A DNA stretch of 64,000 nucleotides from Solibacillus daqui (GTDB lineage Bacteria > Bacillota > Bacilli > Bacillales_A > Planococcaceae), in contig NZ_CP114887.1 in assembly GCF_028747805.1 (NCBI RefSeq), positions 861,501 to 925,500 on the forward strand, given 5' to 3'. This document shows positions 17,118 to 25,296 of the stretch, piece by piece. The position numbers and the translations under genes were made by a program. How positions within the stretch are numbered: position 1 is the first letter of the stretch; every line of letters starts with the position of its first letter. The notes beneath the pieces are model-generated. The model did no database searches. It saw nothing but the letters and a program-made list of their open reading frames with translations, and was not told where the DNA came from.

Positions 17118-17882
17118 ATGGATTACATAATTCATAATGACAATGGGATTTTAACCTTTACAATTAATCGTGAGGAAAAGCGTAATGCGATTAACTATGC
17201 AGTAATGGATGGCTTAAAAGAAGTGATTACATACATAAAAGAAAATGATGACGTGCGCTTTTTAGTCATTACTGGAGCAGGAGAAAAATCATTTTGCTCA
17301 GGTGGAGACTTATTAGAGTTTCATAATTTAGAAACGGAGGATCAGGCGTTTGGTATGTTGAGTAAAATGGCAGACATTTTATATGAAGTAGCAACATTAC
17401 CTGTGCCGACAATTGCATTAATTAATGGAACGGCAGTCGGTGGTGGCTGTGAGATTGCGACAGCTTGTGATTTCCGTTTAATGGCCTCACATGCGAAGGC
17501 GGGCTTTATTCAAGGTTCACTTGCGATTACATCTGGCTGGGGTGGCGGTACGTATTTATTTGAGCGTGGAATACGTCATGATCGTGCATTAAAAATGCTA
17601 GTAGATGCAAAACCATATAATGCACAAACATTGTACGAAATTGGTTGGGCAATGCGTGTTTATATTGAAGGGACAAAAGAACAAGCACTAGCTGATTTTA
17701 TTGAGCATATGGCAAAAATTCATCCATCTGTGCATCAAGCATATAAAGAAATCGAGCTTCGTAAATGGCGTGAACGTAATATGTATGAGCGTGTGATGGA
17801 GGAAGTTCGTTTATGCGCAAAACTTTGGGAATCTGATGCACACCATGTAGCAGTGCAAAATTTCTTGAATAAGAAAAAATAA
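17118..17882 (+). CDS. Enoyl-CoA hydratase/isomerase family protein
   Basis: 254-residue crotonase-fold protein. Seen: the N-terminal LTFTINREEKRNAIN, the first oxyanion-hole segment FCSGGDLLEF (about 56-65) and the second, NGTAVGGGCEIATACDF (about 103-119). At the usual first catalytic Glu the sequence is GFIQGSLAI, so one of the hydratase Glu residues seems absent and the reaction may not be plain enoyl-CoA hydration. It lies in front of ylbO and close to the acyl-CoA carboxylase-like pair, which hints at acyl-CoA breakdown (fatty or branched acids). It has its own terminator. Substrate unknown. Confidence 0.8.
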   Translation: MDYIIHNDNGILTFTINREEKRNAINYAVMDGLKEVITYIKENDDVRFLVITGAGEKSFCSGGDLLEFHNLETEDQAFGMLSKMADILYEVATLPVPTIALINGTAVGGGCEIATACDFRLMASHAKAGFIQGSLAITSGWGGGTYLFERGIRHDRALKMLVDAKPYNAQTLYEIGWAMRVYIEGTKEQALADFIEHMAKIHPSVHQAYKEIELRKWRERNMYERVMEEVRLCAKLWESDAHHVAVQNFLNKKK

Positions 17883-17892
17883 TGTGTATACG

Positions 17893-17927
17893 GTTGCGAC
17901 GAAACTATTTTTGTCGTAACTTTTTTT
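17893..17927 (+). terminator. Terminator after the enoyl-CoA hydratase gene
   Basis: Stem GTTGCGAC / GTCGTAAC (one G-U), 12-base loop, seven Ts. Confidence 0.75.
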
Positions 17928-17935
17928 ATTTTAAA

Positions 17936-17963
17936 GTCTATTTCGATGTCACGGGCATATAGT
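17936..17963 (+). promoter_or_regulatory. Possible sigma-E promoter for ylbO
   Basis: GTCTATT (17936-17942), 13 bases, CATATAGT (17956-17963); six of eight bases match the sigma-E -10 consensus CATACAMT. ylbO is in the sigma-E regulon of B. subtilis. Its place argues for the start at 17991, not 17946. Confidence 0.45.
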
Positions 17964-17990
17964 AGTAAAAAATATGAGGTGGTGCATGGA

Positions 17991-18374
17991 GTGGAACAAA
18001 AAAGACGTAAAGATCAATGGACGGTTGCGGATGATGAAAAGCTAGCGGAAATTGTCATTCATAGTGTACAAAATGGTCGTACACAACTAGAGGCGTTTGA
18101 GCAAGCTGCCCAAGCGTTAAATCGTACGAAGCAGGCGTGTGGGTTTAGGTGGAATAAAACACTGCGTACGCAATATGGACAAGTGCTAAATAGTGTAAGG
18201 AAACGACCGAAGCAACTCATGCGTAGTCATTTGAAATTGGCGTTAACGAGTTTTGAAGAATTGACAGAGGCGTACAATGATTTAGAAATGAAATATTCAG
18301 AGCTACAATCAGATTATGATAAAATGCAAAAATGGCTGCAACAAGGCTTCGTCCATGTAAAAGAAAAGGGTTGA
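17991..18374 (+). CDS. ylbO: RsfA-family sporulation regulator YlbO
   Basis: 127 residues. The N-terminal half is a Myb/SANT-like helix-turn-helix (QWTVADDEKLAEIV, then QACGFRWNKTLRTQYG), typical of RsfA and YlbO, regulators acting in the sporulating cell. The C-terminal half is a coiled coil (about 85-120, heptad Leu/Met pattern) for dimerisation. I choose the GTG at 17991 with GAGGTGG 8 bases upstream; family members begin just before the QxxW motif. A longer frame from ATG 17946 would start upstream of the putative -10. Synteny after rpmF agrees with B. subtilis ylbO. Confidence 0.85.
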   Translation: MEQKRRKDQWTVADDEKLAEIVIHSVQNGRTQLEAFEQAAQALNRTKQACGFRWNKTLRTQYGQVLNSVRKRPKQLMRSHLKLALTSFEELTEAYNDLEMKYSELQSDYDKMQKWLQQGFVHVKEKG

Positions 18375-18407
18375 AAGTAGAAATAATGATATTATACGAG
18401 AAAATAA

Positions 18408-18437
18408 TTGTAATTAAATTTACAGCTAGCTTACAAT
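18408..18437 (+). promoter_or_regulatory. Possible promoter for the biotin carrier gene
   Basis: TTGTAA (18408-18413), 18 bases, TACAAT (18432-18437), with a 56-base leader before the ATG. Confidence 0.45.
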
Positions 18438-18493
18438 AGATGTAGCAATACTGCGTAATATTACGTAAATATCTTTCTAAGGGGGCAATTTTT

Positions 18494-18706
18494 ATGACAC
18501 AAGTAAAAGCACAAATGGCAGGTACCGTTTATGAGGTGAGTGTAAAAGAGGGAGATAGCGTTACGAAAGGGCAAACATTAATTATCTTAGAATCAATGAA
18601 AATGGAAATTGCACATGAGGCTGAAAATGATGGCACAATTGAAAAAGTGAACGTTGCTGAAGGGGATTTTGTAGAAGAAAATGATGTATTAGTAGAATTA
18701 GCCTAA
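18494..18706 (+). CDS. Biotin carboxyl carrier (biotinyl-domain) protein
   Basis: 70-residue single biotinyl domain. The biotin-accepting Lys is in ESMKME (about 33-38), flanked by the usual hairpin strands (VKEGDSVTKGQTL, NVAEGDFVEENDVLVEL). It resembles the stand-alone carriers of YngHB type rather than AccB, which has a long N-terminal part. The carboxyltransferase gene follows after 17 bases, so the two are one operon and work together on an acyl-CoA. No biotin carboxylase gene is present here, so that subunit must come from elsewhere in the genome. Confidence 0.9.
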   Translation: MTQVKAQMAGTVYEVSVKEGDSVTKGQTLIILESMKMEIAHEAENDGTIEKVNVAEGDFVEENDVLVELA

Positions 18707-18723
18707 GTGACGGGGGAATAGAC

Positions 18724-20259
18724 ATGCAAGCAAACTATAAAGAGCACTTACAGCAAAAAATCGAAACAATTTATTCGGGTGGCGCTCAAAAATACCATGA
18801 AAAGCTAAAAGAAACTAATAAATTATTTGTACGTGATCGTTTGGAGCTATTATTTGATAATGGCATATATGAAGAGGATGCACGTTTTGCAAACTGTGAA
18901 GCAGATGATTTACCAGCAGATGGTGTCGTGACAGCAATTGGACAAATCGATGGGCAAACAGTGTGTGTCATGGCTAATGACTCAACGATTAAAGCGGGGT
19001 CATGGGGATCACGTACTGTTGAAAAAATCATTCGTATACAAGAAACGGCCGAAAAATTACAAGTACCAATGCTATATTTAGTAGACTCTGCTGGTGCGCG
19101 TATTACAGATCAATTAGAGATGTTTCCTGGACGTCGGGGAGCGGGGCGCATTTTTCATAACCAAGTTCGAATGAGTGGGGCAATTCCGCAAATTTGTATT
19201 TTATTTGGTCCGTCTGCTGCTGGTGGTGCGTATATCCCCGCCTTTTGTGATATCGTAATCATGGTGGAAGGCAATGCTTCGATGTATTTGGGCTCTCCTC
19301 GAATGGCGGAAAAAGTGATTGGGGAAAAGGTGACGCTTGAAGAAATGGGCGGTGCACGTATGCATTGTACGGTAAGTGGCTGTGGGGATGTACTTGTAGA
19401 AACAGAGGAGCAGGCAATCCGTGAAGCCCGTCGATACATTGGATATTTTCCGGCTAACTTCTCTGAATTTCCACCGTTAGAACAACCGAAAGCACCGATT
19501 GCAGGACGCGCATTAGAAGAAATTGTCCCAGAAAATCAAAATGCACCATTTGATATGTATGAAGCGATTGATCAGATAATTGATGAGGGTAGTTTTTTTG
19601 AAATTAAGAAGCTATTTGCATCAGAGTTAATTACAGGACTAGCGCGCATTGATGGTCAAGTTGTAGGAATCATTGCAAACCAGCCTAAAGTAAAAGGTGG
19701 TGTATTGTTTGTCGATTCGGCAGACAAGGCTGCTAAGTTCATTACGCTATGTGATGCGTTTTCAATTCCGCTATTATTTTTAGCTGACGTGCCTGGTTTT
19801 ATGATTGGCACAAAAGTAGAAAAAGCGGGTATTATTCGTCATGGTGCTAAATTTATTTCCGCGATGAGTTCGGCTACCGTGCCGAAAATTTCGGTCATTG
19901 TGCGTAAAGCATATGGAGCCGGGCTATATGCGATGTGTGGACCAGCATTTGATCCGGATGTGGTCATTGCATTACCAACTGCTCAAATTGCTGTAATGGG
20001 TCCTGAAGCAGCTGTGAATGCAGTGTATTCAAATAAAATTGAAGCGATTGAAGACCCTAAAGAACGCATGCAGTTTGTGAAGCAAAAAATCGAAGAGTAC
20101 AAAGAAGAAATCGATTTATACAAACTTGCATCAGAAATGGTCATTGATGATATCGTTGCCCCAAAAGAACTACGCAACGTATTAATTCAGCGCTTTGGTT
20201 ACTATAATTCGAAGCAAATGGTGTTACCATATCGAAAACATCCTGTGTATCCAGTATAA
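18724..20259 (+). CDS. Acyl-CoA carboxylase, carboxyltransferase subunit (PccB/YngE type)
   Basis: 511 residues with the two crotonase-fold halves of the biotin-dependent carboxyltransferase family: LVDSAGARITDQLEMFPGRRGAGRIF (in part residues 119-130) and GPSAAGGAYIPAF in the first half, VPGFMIGTKVEKAGIIRHGA-like motif and KAYGAGLYAM in the second. It transfers CO2 from carboxybiotin to an acyl-CoA. The single-chain organisation points to propionyl-, methylcrotonyl- or similar CoA substrates rather than acetyl-CoA AccAD. FPGRRGAGRIF resembles the methylcrotonyl/YngE group, but I cannot fix the substrate. Translated after GGGGGAATAGAC; ends with its own terminator. Confidence 0.88.
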   Translation: MQANYKEHLQQKIETIYSGGAQKYHEKLKETNKLFVRDRLELLFDNGIYEEDARFANCEADDLPADGVVTAIGQIDGQTVCVMANDSTIKAGSWGSRTVEKIIRIQETAEKLQVPMLYLVDSAGARITDQLEMFPGRRGAGRIFHNQVRMSGAIPQICILFGPSAAGGAYIPAFCDIVIMVEGNASMYLGSPRMAEKVIGEKVTLEEMGGARMHCTVSGCGDVLVETEEQAIREARRYIGYFPANFSEFPPLEQPKAPIAGRALEEIVPENQNAPFDMYEAIDQIIDEGSFFEIKKLFASELITGLARIDGQVVGIIANQPKVKGGVLFVDSADKAAKFITLCDAFSIPLLFLADVPGFMIGTKVEKAGIIRHGAKFISAMSSATVPKISVIVRKAYGAGLYAMCGPAFDPDVVIALPTAQIAVMGPEAAVNAVYSNKIEAIEDPKERMQFVKQKIEEYKEEIDLYKLASEMVIDDIVAPKELRNVLIQRFGYYNSKQMVLPYRKHPVYPV

Positions 20260-20271
20260 TAATGTTAGCTG

Positions 20272-20301
20272 AAGGTCTGTCTTGAAGGCAGACCTTTTTA
20301 A
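20272..20301 (+). terminator. Terminator after the carboxyltransferase gene
   Basis: Perfect stem AAGGTCTG / CAGACCTT with a nine-base loop, followed by Ts. Confidence 0.85.
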
Positions 20302-20327
20302 TTCGAAATAAATATGAGGTATAATAA

Positions 20328-21215
20328 ATGCGTATCGAAATTATTGGAGCAGGTTCAGTAGGATTATTGATTGCGAGTTATTTAATAGAGCAGCAAACAG
20401 ATGTGACCTTAGTGAAGCGCAAACAATACCAAAAAGAGCAAAGCATCGCACGAACAAATATTGATGGTAGCATAACTAGTGATTTACATGTATCAATATC
20501 GTCTCGCCCTTCAAGTAAAGCTGATTTAATTATTGTGGCTGTTAAATATGGACAATTACAAGCCGTTTATCCAATGTTAGCGGAAATTCCAGTGAATATC
20601 CCGGTATTATTTGTCCAAAATGGATTAGCTCATTTTGAAGAGGCGTTACAGTTACCGCAACAACAAATCGCGTTTAGCTCAATTCAATTTGGTGCACAAA
20701 AAATCGAGGAATTCCATGTTGCACATAAAGGAATAGGTGTGATGAAAATTGCAGTAGCACGTGGAGATTTGACGTCATTTACTTTTTTTAAAAAGTTTTC
20801 CAAAATGAATTTTCCAATCGATTTTGAACAAGATGCAGAATTAATGCTTTTAGAAAAGGCATTGTTAAATTGCTTTATTAACCCGTTAACTGCTATTTTG
20901 CAATTAAAAAATGGACGATTAATAACCGAAAACAATGCTTTTCAATTGCTAAAAAATTTATATAATGAAGTAATGACGGTATTTCCACAATATGAAAAAA
21001 TCATTCAATTTGGGCAAGTTGTAGCGCTATGTGAAAAAACAGCTTCAAATACCTCATCTATGTTGGGAGATCGCTTGGCAGGTAGAAAAACTGAAATTGA
21101 TACAATCGTAGCGCCGATTTTGAAAAAGGCAGCCCTGCAAAATCAAACGATGCCGATGTTACAAACGGTATACTTACTTGTCAAAGCCTTTGAAGAGAGC
21201 GGTGAAAAAATGTGA
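20328..21215 (+). CDS. panE: 2-dehydropantoate 2-reductase (PanE/YlbQ)
   Basis: 295-residue NADPH-dependent reductase making pantoate for pantothenate and CoA. Seen: the Rossmann start IEIIGAGSVGLLIASYL (GxGxxG), VAVKYGQL (about 65-72), VQNGLAHFE (the NG-x-x motif) and catalytic Lys in LEKALLNCFINPLTA (about 180-195), then TSSMLGDRLAGRKTEID near the C-terminus. Length is normal. It overlaps the following DUF3397 gene by the GTGA arrangement. In B. subtilis panE (ylbQ) is also the last ylb gene before the bshC-mraZ region. Confidence 0.9.
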   Translation: MRIEIIGAGSVGLLIASYLIEQQTDVTLVKRKQYQKEQSIARTNIDGSITSDLHVSISSRPSSKADLIIVAVKYGQLQAVYPMLAEIPVNIPVLFVQNGLAHFEEALQLPQQQIAFSSIQFGAQKIEEFHVAHKGIGVMKIAVARGDLTSFTFFKKFSKMNFPIDFEQDAELMLLEKALLNCFINPLTAILQLKNGRLITENNAFQLLKNLYNEVMTVFPQYEKIIQFGQVVALCEKTASNTSSMLGDRLAGRKTEIDTIVAPILKKAALQNQTMPMLQTVYLLVKAFEESGEKM

Positions 21216-21607
21216 TCTTATTTCTTCAGTTCATGTTAGCGACCATTATTATTTTTCCGATAATCGCTTTTTTGATTATGTTAATTGTTTGCCGGATACT
21301 GAAGTTTAACAAGCAAAAAGCGATAGGATTAGCAGCGGATGTGACGACATTGATTTTGTTATTTTCAGTCCCAATTGCTATTCGTAGCCTATGGGAATTG
21401 TCGATTTGGATTCCGATGCTTGTCGTTTTGCTTATTGTTGCAATAATCTTTACATATATGGATTGGCGATCAAAAAAAGAAATCGAAGTAGGGCCGTTAT
21501 TAAAGAAGATTTGGCGTGTGGATTTTTTAATGCTAAGTTTGGCTTATTTCACAGTTTGGCTTGTTGGCATTGCTCATTCCGTAATGATTTTTATGATGAT
21601 TGAATAA
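21212..21607 (+). CDS. DUF3397 membrane protein
   Basis: 131 residues with four hydrophobic helices (about 5-28, 42-60, 65-85 and 105-128). It fits the DUF3397 family of small Bacillales membrane proteins found just before bshC; function unknown. It starts at GTG 21212, overlapping the panE stop (GTGA), so it is co-translated with panE. The loop between helices 3 and 4 (DWRSKKEIEVGPLLKKIWRV) is charged. Confidence 0.75.
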   Translation: MILFLQFMLATIIIFPIIAFLIMLIVCRILKFNKQKAIGLAADVTTLILLFSVPIAIRSLWELSIWIPMLVVLLIVAIIFTYMDWRSKKEIEVGPLLKKIWRVDFLMLSLAYFTVWLVGIAHSVMIFMMIE

Positions 21608-21617
21608 GAGTATATTC

Positions 21618-21646
21618 TTTTGTTATGCCGAAATACTAGATACAAT
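21618..21646 (+). promoter_or_regulatory. Possible promoter for bshC
   Basis: TTTTGT (21618-21623), 17 bases, TACAAT (21641-21646); the leader would be about 60 bases. Confidence 0.35.
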
Positions 21647-21710
21647 AGAACAGCAGTTGAAAAGTGAATGACTATTAGAACCGCGTAGAGTGAAGTAGAG
21701 GAGAATTTTC

Positions 21711-23324
21711 ATGGAACTGGAACAAATCCAACCCCCAGTCAGCAATAAACTATTAGTAGATTATTGGTCAAATGATGCTGAAATTCATGCATTTTTTGAT
21801 CATGTATATAATGATGAAGCATTTATCGCGCGTGCGGCTTATTTACAACAACGAAATTATCGTACGGCAGAATTAGCACAAATTATTCGTGGATATATGA
21901 CGCCATTTGGTATTTCACAACAAACTGAATCGCATTTACAGCAACTAGAGCAAGGTGCGCTTGTTGTTGTTGGCGGTCAACAAACAGGATTACTTACAGG
22001 TCCTTTATATTCTGTCCATAAAGCGATTTCGGTTATATTATTAGCAAAAGAAAAACGTGTACAGCTAAATACGAATGTAGTGCCTATGTTCTGGATTGCG
22101 GGTGAAGACCACGATATCGAAGAAATAAATCATACGTATACAATCATGGATGCACAAACGAAAAAGCGTGGTTATAGTGAGCGCTCAAAATATAAAACAA
22201 TGGCTTCAACAACCGTTTTAAATCAAGAAGCATTAACACAATTCATTAAAACAACATTTAAAGATTTCGGTGAGACGGAATATACAGAGAGTTTATTAGC
22301 TAGTGTCTTAGCGCATGCTCAAAATAGTACAACGTTTACGGATTTCTTTAGTCGCTTGATGAATGACTTATTTGAAAACCATGGATTACTTATGCTGGAT
22401 GCTACTTATGCGCCATTCCGTGACTATGAAAAGGCGTATTTTGGAGCGTTAATCGAAAATAATGAGGACATCGCATATGGGGTTGTCGCACAAGAGCAAA
22501 AACTAGCTGATGCAGGATACAATAAACCAATTGAAGCGACGGAAAACAATGCAAACTTATTTTATGTAAAAGAAGGCGAGCGCTTTTTATTAGAGCGTAA
22601 AGACGACCGCTTTAGAAATGTATTAGCGCATGTGAATTTTACAAAAGAAGAGTTATTGCAGCTTGCAAACGAAACACCACAAGCGTTAAGTAATAATGTT
22701 GTGACACGTCCATTAATGCAGGAAATGACCATTCCTGTGTTAGCCTTTGTTGGTGGACCGGGGGAGTTAGCGTATTGGGCCACATTGAAACCAGCATTCC
22801 ATACATTAGATTTGCAAATGCCGATTTTTGCGCCACGTATCAATATTACGCTTGTTACACGCCAAGTGCAGGCGTTGTTAAAGCAAAAAAATATGACTGT
22901 CGCAGAAGTGTTAGATAGTAAAATTGACACGAAATTAGCTGATTTTATTGAAACGATTCGTGACAATGATTCTCGACAGTTTATCGAATCGATGCAACAG
23001 CAATTACAAGCGCAGTACGAGCATTTCCAGCAACAATTACAACAGCGCTATCAATTGAGCGACTTACTTGAAAAAAATATGAATTATCATCTACGACAGT
23101 TCCAATACTTGCAAGCAAAAATTGAACAGCAAAATATTGAACAGCATGGTGTAGCAATTCGTCAATATAATACACTGCAGGCGCAATTGTACCCAAATAA
23201 GGGGTATCAAGAACGTGTATATAGCCCATATGTATACCTAAATGAATATGGGGAGACATTAATTGATGAGTTACTATCATTACAGATGAGTATTTCAGAT
23301 CATCATAAAATTGTGTATCTATAA
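21711..23324 (+). CDS. bshC: Putative cysteine ligase BshC (bacillithiol synthesis)
   Basis: 537-residue cytoplasmic protein assigned to the last step of bacillithiol synthesis, adding cysteine to GlcN-malate. Seen: the nucleotide-fold part with VVGGQQTGLLTGPLYSVHKAISVI (in part residues 84-100) and FWIAGEDHDIEEINHTY (about 128-144), the VGGPGELAYWA segment (about 344-354), and a long coiled-coil C-terminal region rich in Gln (about 420-490). RBS GAGGAG before the ATG. Position directly before mraZ is the same as in B. subtilis. The organism therefore probably uses bacillithiol as thiol buffer. Confidence 0.93.
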   Translation: MELEQIQPPVSNKLLVDYWSNDAEIHAFFDHVYNDEAFIARAAYLQQRNYRTAELAQIIRGYMTPFGISQQTESHLQQLEQGALVVVGGQQTGLLTGPLYSVHKAISVILLAKEKRVQLNTNVVPMFWIAGEDHDIEEINHTYTIMDAQTKKRGYSERSKYKTMASTTVLNQEALTQFIKTTFKDFGETEYTESLLASVLAHAQNSTTFTDFFSRLMNDLFENHGLLMLDATYAPFRDYEKAYFGALIENNEDIAYGVVAQEQKLADAGYNKPIEATENNANLFYVKEGERFLLERKDDRFRNVLAHVNFTKEELLQLANETPQALSNNVVTRPLMQEMTIPVLAFVGGPGELAYWATLKPAFHTLDLQMPIFAPRINITLVTRQVQALLKQKNMTVAEVLDSKIDTKLADFIETIRDNDSRQFIESMQQQLQAQYEHFQQQLQQRYQLSDLLEKNMNYHLRQFQYLQAKIEQQNIEQHGVAIRQYNTLQAQLYPNKGYQERVYSPYVYLNEYGETLIDELLSLQMSISDHHKIVYL

Positions 23325-23329
23325 AGGGT

Positions 23330-23363
23330 AAGAGTTATCTCATAGAGGGGTAACTCTTTTTTT
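23330..23363 (+). terminator. Terminator after bshC
   Basis: Stem AAGAGTTA / TAACTCTT, 13-base loop, then a run of Ts. It separates bshC from the mraZ transcript. Confidence 0.82.
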
Positions 23364-23446
23364 GTATCTTTTGACACCGAACTAATGTACTGAAATGAGT
23401 GCATTTTCGTGATTTCTTTTTATTGGTATTGGATTACATGAAATAA

Positions 23447-23490
23447 GTGGTGGAAAGTGGGGGCATGTGGTACATTATTTAGTAAAGTGG
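23447..23490 (+). promoter_or_regulatory. Phased GTGG repeats, probable MraZ operator
   Basis: GTGG occurs at 23447, 23457, 23467 and 23487, exactly 10, 10 and 20 bases apart, all on the same face of the helix, just before mraZ (start 23501). In E. coli, MraZ represses its own operon by binding TGGG-type direct repeats with ten-base period. The fourth copy overlaps the ribosome binding site. A -10-like TACATT follows the third copy, so bound protein would cover the core promoter. Confidence 0.65.
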
Positions 23491-23500
23491 GGTGAGTAGC

Positions 23501-23932
23501 ATGTTCATGGGTGAATATCAACATTCAATCGATGCAAAAGGCCGTATGATTGTACCAGCAAAATTTCGTGAATTACTTGGCGAAACATTTGTACTAACAC
23601 GCGGATTGGATCATTGTATTCTTGGATACCCTATGGATGAATGGCGAAAACTCGAACAAAAATTAAAAGATTTACCGATGACCAAAAAAGATGCCCGTGC
23701 ATTTGCCCGCTTTTTCTTTTCTGGGGCAAGCGAGGTAGAACTCGACAAGCAAGGCCGAATTAACATTCCTTCCACCCTAATTAACCATGCTAATCTTGAA
23801 AAAGAGTGCATCATACTAGGAGTATCAAGTAAAATAGAGATTTGGGCAAAAGACGCTTGGGATTCATATTTAGATGAATCATCGGAGTCATTTAATGATA
23901 TTGCAGAAAATTTAATTGGATTTGATTTTTAA
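23501..23932 (+). CDS. mraZ: Transcriptional regulator MraZ
   Basis: 143-residue AbrB-fold protein, first gene of the dcw cluster. Both family repeats are seen: [18 protein letters not shown] (about 10-27) and [17 protein letters not shown] (about 84-100), each with the D/GR motif that contacts DNA. It regulates the cluster by binding direct repeats upstream of itself. I use ATG 23501 (MFMGEYQHS); the frame reaches back to GTG 23492, which is part of the GGGGTG ribosome binding site. Next gene rsmH follows after 26 bases. Confidence 0.95.
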   Translation: MFMGEYQHSIDAKGRMIVPAKFRELLGETFVLTRGLDHCILGYPMDEWRKLEQKLKDLPMTKKDARAFARFFFSGASEVELDKQGRINIPSTLINHANLEKECIILGVSSKIEIWAKDAWDSYLDESSESFNDIAENLIGFDF

Positions 23933-23958
23933 GTTTAAGTTTAAGAGGTGCTTTAATA

Positions 23959-24909
23959 ATGTTCGATCATACAACCGTATTATTGAAAGAAACTGTTGAT
24001 GGATTGAACATCAACCCAGATGGTATTTATGTAGACTGTACTTTAGGTGGTGCAGGTCATAGTGAATATCTAGTAAAGCAATTGTCAGAAAAAGGTCGTT
24101 TGATTTGTTTTGACCAAGATACAATTGCAATTGAAAATGCAAAAGTAAGGTTAGCGGATTATTTAGATCGTGTGACATTCGTACATTCGAATTTCCGTTA
24201 CTTAAAAGAAGAACTATACAACTTGAATATTCATCAAGTAGATGGAATTTTATATGATTTAGGTGTTTCATCTCCACAGCTAGATACACCAGAGCGTGGC
24301 TTTAGTTATCATCACGATGCACCACTTGATATGCGAATGGATCAAACTGCAGAATTAACAGCTTATCATGTTGTAAACGATTGGTCTTATGAGGATTTGG
24401 TACGTATTTTTTTCCGTTATGGGGAAGAGAAATTTTCAAAACAAGTTGCGCGTAAAATTGAACAAGCCCGCGAAATTGCACCAGTAGAAACAACGGGGCA
24501 GCTAGTAGAGCTCATTAAAGATGGTATTCCAGCTCCTGCACGTCGTAAAGGTGGACATCCCGCAAAACGAATTTTCCAAGCAATCCGAATCGCTGTTAAT
24601 GATGAGTTAGGCGCAGCTGAAGATTCGTTAGTAGATGCAATCGACTTATTAAAGATCGGCGGTCGCATTAGTGTGATTACGTTCCATTCTTTAGAAGACC
24701 GCTTAACAAAAACGCTGTTTAAAGAGGCTTCATCACTTCCAGATTTACCACCTGGATTACCGGTAATTCCAGATCATATGAAACCGGTACTTAAATTAGT
24801 AACGAGAAAGCCGATTTTACCATCAGATGAGGAGTTAGCTGCGAATAATCGTTCGCGTTCAGCAAAATTACGTGTCGCTGAAAAAATTAACGATAAAGGG
24901 CGTGGGTAA
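23959..24909 (+). CDS. rsmH: 16S rRNA (cytosine-1402-N4)-methyltransferase RsmH (MraW)
   Basis: 316-residue SAM-dependent methyltransferase modifying C1402 in the decoding centre of 16S rRNA. Seen: [13 protein letters not shown] at the start, the SAM motif [15 protein letters not shown] (about 24-38), [15 protein letters not shown] (about 95-109), [15 protein letters not shown], and [12 protein letters not shown] followed by [12 protein letters not shown]. Length is normal. It is followed by ftsL after only three bases. Confidence 0.96.
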   Translation: MFDHTTVLLKETVDGLNINPDGIYVDCTLGGAGHSEYLVKQLSEKGRLICFDQDTIAIENAKVRLADYLDRVTFVHSNFRYLKEELYNLNIHQVDGILYDLGVSSPQLDTPERGFSYHHDAPLDMRMDQTAELTAYHVVNDWSYEDLVRIFFRYGEEKFSKQVARKIEQAREIAPVETTGQLVELIKDGIPAPARRKGGHPAKRIFQAIRIAVNDELGAAEDSLVDAIDLLKIGGRISVITFHSLEDRLTKTLFKEASSLPDLPPGLPVIPDHMKPVLKLVTRKPILPSDEELAANNRSRSAKLRVAEKINDKGRG

Positions 24910-24912
24910 GTA

Positions 24913-25296
24913 ATGGCCGTAAGAGTCCGCCAAACATATATTCAACAACAGCCTGAAATACTTGAACAAGAACAACAACAAAGGCAAATGCAGCAAGCCG
25001 TAAAGAAAAAGCCACACGTGAAGTTTTTTACGGCAGGTGAAAAGTTTTTATTCATTATTTTTGCAGTGGTCGTAGCATCTTTCGCAATTTCCATATTACA
25101 TATACAAGGAGAAATTCAAGCTGTAAGTATGGAAATCCAATCTATTGAACGAGAAATAACAGAAGTTAATAATAATAATGTTGATTTAAAAGTACGAGTT
25201 AGTGAGCTATCAACTCATGAGCGTATTTGGGAAAAAGCGAAAGAACTCGGCTTAACACTAAATGAGAAAAATGTGAAGGTAGTGCCGGGGGAATGA
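24913..25296 (+). CDS. ftsL: Cell division protein FtsL
   Basis: 127-residue bitopic membrane protein of the divisome. The cytoplasmic N-terminus is Gln-rich (QQQPEILEQEQQQRQMQQA); one membrane helix lies at about 44-64, followed by an extracytoplasmic coiled coil (about 65-105) which pairs with DivIC. It stabilises the DivIB-DivIC complex and recruits PbpB; in B. subtilis it is unstable and regulated by proteolysis. Sequence is poorly conserved in the family, so the call rests on position, size and topology. Its stop overlaps the pbpB start (ATGA). Confidence 0.9.
   Translation: MAVRVRQTYIQQQPEILEQEQQQRQMQQAVKKKPHVKFFTAGEKFLFIIFAVVVASFAISILHIQGEIQAVSMEIQSIEREITEVNNNNVDLKVRVSELSTHERIWEKAKELGLTLNEKNVKVVPGE

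Noticed and set aside
22562..22966. 134-codon minus-strand frame within bshC
   Set aside because: Complement shadow of an intact bshC frame; no start signals or family resemblance.
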